Shown here: positions 23,203 through 24,868 of the stretch, piece by piece
Numbering within the stretch: position 1 is the stretch's first letter
Layout of the letters: every line of letters starts with the position of its first letter
Assembly (NCBI GenBank): GCA_964565665.1
Contig: CAZMFZ010000048.1
Coordinates: forward strand, 1-24,868
DNA length: 24,868 nucleotides
Origin: CAZMFZ01 sp964565665
Lineage (GTDB): Bacteria; Bacteroidota; Bacteroidia; Cytophagales; UBA9547
Direction: 5' to 3'
Program-made: the position numbers and the translations under genes
The notes under the pieces: generated by a model
Seen by the model: only the letters and a program-made list of their open reading frames with translations
Told to the model about the DNA's origin: nothing
Database searches by the model: none

Positions 23203-23210
23203 CAAATTTA
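23203..23210 (-). promoter_or_regulatory. Candidate -7 box for gltX
   Basis: On the - strand this reads TAAATTTG, an exact TAnnTTTG match, 39 bp upstream of the gltX ATG. No TTG at the proper -33 distance was found. Confidence 0.4.
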
Positions 23211-23278
23211 GCTGAATAGAAGATTATAATTGATGAATAGTAAATTTATTGTGCTGAAAGGTGGCGAACACAAAAAAT

Positions 23279-23401
23279 ATGTCAATAGACATTAATAACA
23301 CAGAACTTTTTCAAATACTAGAAAATGAATTGCAAGTTTTTCATGAATTTCCAAAACCAAATCTTAAGTTAAATACGACATATAAAACGTATGATAGATG
23401 A
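23279..23401 (+). other. Possible 40-codon small ORF or gene relic
   Basis: Between gltX and the response-regulator gene, an ATG at 23279 opens a short frame (MSIDINNTELFQILENELQV and onward) ending in TGA at 23401. An overlapping 20-codon frame (MNSKFIVLKGGEHKKYVNRH) starts at 23233. Neither resembles a known family and no clear promoter is seen. This could be a remnant of a longer gene or chance. Nothing else was seen in the 23176-23434 interval apart from the gltX promoter. Confidence 0.2.
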
Positions 23402-23434
23402 AACTTTTTTCTTATAATTTTGACATATTTTCTT

Positions 23435-23902
23435 TCACGACAGTATTTTTTGCCTAAGCATAAATTCAAGCTGTTCGTTGGTAATTAAAAGTTTATCTGT
23501 GAGTTCTTTTTTCTCTTTTTTGAGCTGAAAAATTTTATATGCCTTTTCAATAGTGAGTTTCAAATCTTCATAATTCCATGGTTTTTGAAGGTATTGGTAT
23601 ATTTGTCCACTATTGATAGCATCTTTCAAAGCATCAATATCTGAAAAACCAGTGAGCAGAATACGCATTTGATCTGGATATTGCTCTACTGCTTGGGCTA
23701 GCAATTCTGTGCCTAGTGTGCCTGGCATACGCTGATCGGTAATTAGCACATGAATTTCAGTTTCACTCAAAATTTTCAGTGCTTCCACAGCCGAAATAGC
23801 GGTAAATATTTTGAAGTCGCGCCTAAAAGAAGCTCTGAAAGCTGTTAGGTTATTCTCTTCATCATCTACATACAGTAATTGAATTGGTGTTTGCTGTTCC
23901 AT
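23435..23902 (-). CDS. Single-receiver-domain response regulator
   Basis: The 155-residue protein is a CheY-like receiver domain (about 5-125) with the acidic pocket Asp13-Asp14 (LLYVDDEENN), phosphoacceptor Asp56 (VLITDQRMPG), Thr84 (ILLTGFSD) and Lys107 (YLQKPW). The DQRMPG and LTGFSD variants are typical of receivers found with RpfG-type HD-GYP or PAS/histidine-kinase proteins. The C-terminal 30 residues (KKEKKELTDKLLITNEQLEF) look like a coiled coil. There is no DNA-binding or enzymatic output domain, so it probably acts by protein contact or in a phosphorelay. It may also be the remnant of a longer protein, since such receivers usually continue through the coil into another domain. No kinase is adjacent. 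Confidence 0.88.
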   Translation of the reverse strand: MEQQTPIQLLYVDDEENNLTAFRASFRRDFKIFTAISAVEALKILSETEIHVLITDQRMPGTLGTELLAQAVEQYPDQMRILLTGFSDIDALKDAINSGQIYQYLQKPWNYEDLKLTIEKAYKIFQLKKEKKELTDKLLITNEQLEFMLRQKILS

Positions 23903-24098
23903 TTGAAAATCTTCTAAAAATTTAATAGATGTTTTTATTGCTAAAATTAGGTAGTATTCTTAAAATAAAATAATGTAGATATGGTAAAATTATTGCCTGA
24001 ATTTTCACCACACATTAAAAGAAAATCACTCGAATTTATTTTCTGTTCGTATAACTAGAATTGCCTTTTGAAACATCAATAATTAAGTACTACAAACT

Positions 24099-24868
24099 AT
24101 GACAAAGTTAAATTTAGCATTACAATCTATACGTACTTCACAAAATAAAGTAAATACAATTGTTACCCCAGTTTTTTACCGCATCTACAATAAAGAAGAT
24201 AAAGAAGCATTTTTAGCATTGCTTTCATTGCCCGGTTTAATTGTAACCGATTACATTCTTGGTCAATTAAAAGAACTCATAAAACACCAAACTCCCAATA
24301 GGAAATTCACAAATGAAGAGTTGGAAATCAATGCATTTAAGCATCTGGGTGATGTAAATATGGATGAATATGGAGTATGGGTACATTACCCGTGGTCGAA
24401 CAGACTTGTGCATATTTTAGATGAAAAAGAATTTATCGACTTGAGAACCAGCCGCAATCAACACAAAATCACTACGGCCGAACGAGACTTACTTTCTAAA
24501 AAGAAAATTGGTGTAATCGGCTTATCGGTAGGGCAGTCAGTATCAGTTACTTTAGCAATGGAGCGTATATGTGGAGAATTAAGATTAGCGGATTTTGATA
24601 TTTTAGAACTTACAAACCTAAATCGAATAAGAAGCGGAATTTATAATTTAGGAATAAAGAAAGTAGTAACCGTGGCTCGAGAAATTGCTGAAATAGACCC
24701 ATTTTTAAAAGTAATTTGTTTTGGAGATGGGCTTACGGAAGAAAATATGGATGCCTTTTTTCTTGAAGGGGGTAAATTAGATGTTTTGATTGATGAATGT
24801 GATGGGCTAGACATTAAAATTTTATGCCGTTACAAAGCCAAAGCATTGAAAATTCCTGTGGTGATGGA
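24099..24868 (+). CDS. ThiF/E1-like adenylyltransferase, Rv1355c-like (3' end missing)
   Basis: The frame starts at the ATG at 24099 and is still open at the window end after 256 codons. An N-terminal region of about 130 residues (VFYRIYNKEDKEAFLALLSL) precedes an E1-like Rossmann domain: nucleotide loop GVIGLSVGQSVSVTLA from Gly138, then LADFDILELTNLNRIRSG with the Asp and Asn-Arg expected for ATP binding, then IKKVVTVAREIAEIDPFLKV and VLIDECDGLDIKI. This combination matches the family I recall as Rv1355c, in which the ThiF domain is followed by a nitroreductase-like domain in a protein of about 700 residues. The second half cannot be seen here. It would activate a carboxylate by adenylation, with unknown substrate. 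It is divergent from the response-regulator gene across 196 bp. Confidence 0.8.
   Translation, partial: MTKLNLALQSIRTSQNKVNTIVTPVFYRIYNKEDKEAFLALLSLPGLIVTDYILGQLKELIKHQTPNRKFTNEELEINAFKHLGDVNMDEYGVWVHYPWSNRLVHILDEKEFIDLRTSRNQHKITTAERDLLSKKKIGVIGLSVGQSVSVTLAMERICGELRLADFDILELTNLNRIRSGIYNLGIKKVVTVAREIAEIDPFLKVICFGDGLTEENMDAFFLEGGKLDVLIDECDGLDIKILCRYKAKALKIPVVM

Overview
The window looks like a scaffold from a member of the Bacteroidota, probably from the Cytophagales/Chitinophagales side, although that finer placement is a guess. The evidence is AT-rich DNA, two proteins ending in type IX secretion (T9SS) type A sorting domains, start sites without Shine-Dalgarno sequences, and -7 boxes of the Bacteroidota form TAnnTTTG just upstream of several genes. 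A run of exactly 100 Ns marks a scaffold gap, so this is a draft assembly, possibly metagenome-derived.

Layout. Positions 1-918 hold no intact gene. They contain three REP-like palindromes sharing a core close to TACCATCCCTT, a short direct-repeat family, and a decayed DUF5618-family gene with frameshifts and an internal stop. Positions 919-6949 are a three-gene + strand cluster for the cell surface: a 1404-residue T9SS cargo protein built from IPT/TIG and BIG2-like Ig folds, a lipoprotein, and a small outer-membrane beta-barrel. A secreted GH2 beta-galactosidase (7015-10146, -) converges on this cluster. Next come a small AlbA_2 (Schlafen-type) protein (+), a FrnE-like DsbA oxidoreductase (-), and the arginine pair argB-argE (-). 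argB has a well-formed promoter that fixes its start. Then follow an LPP20-like exported protein (+) and a second T9SS cargo protein with IPT and MBG domains (-).

Positions 16834-20119 carry housekeeping genes: dnaG, whose N-terminal zinc finger has lost three of its four ligands, and a RhlE-like DEAD-box helicase. Between the helicase and a PrxQ/Bcp peroxiredoxin lies the most unusual non-coding feature of the window. It is an array of 21-bp units with a fixed core and alternating variable modules, interrupted by the assembly gap. After bcp come a single-domain retropepsin-like aspartic protease gene (-), gltX (-), a single-receiver response regulator (-), and the start of a divergent ThiF/E1-like gene resembling the Rv1355c family, cut by the window end.

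No rRNA, tRNA, CRISPR array, prophage or intact insertion sequence was seen. I found no clear multi-gene defence or biosynthetic system. The best candidates for something undescribed are the 21-bp array, the REP-like/pseudogene region, and the large T9SS protein with its two neighbours.
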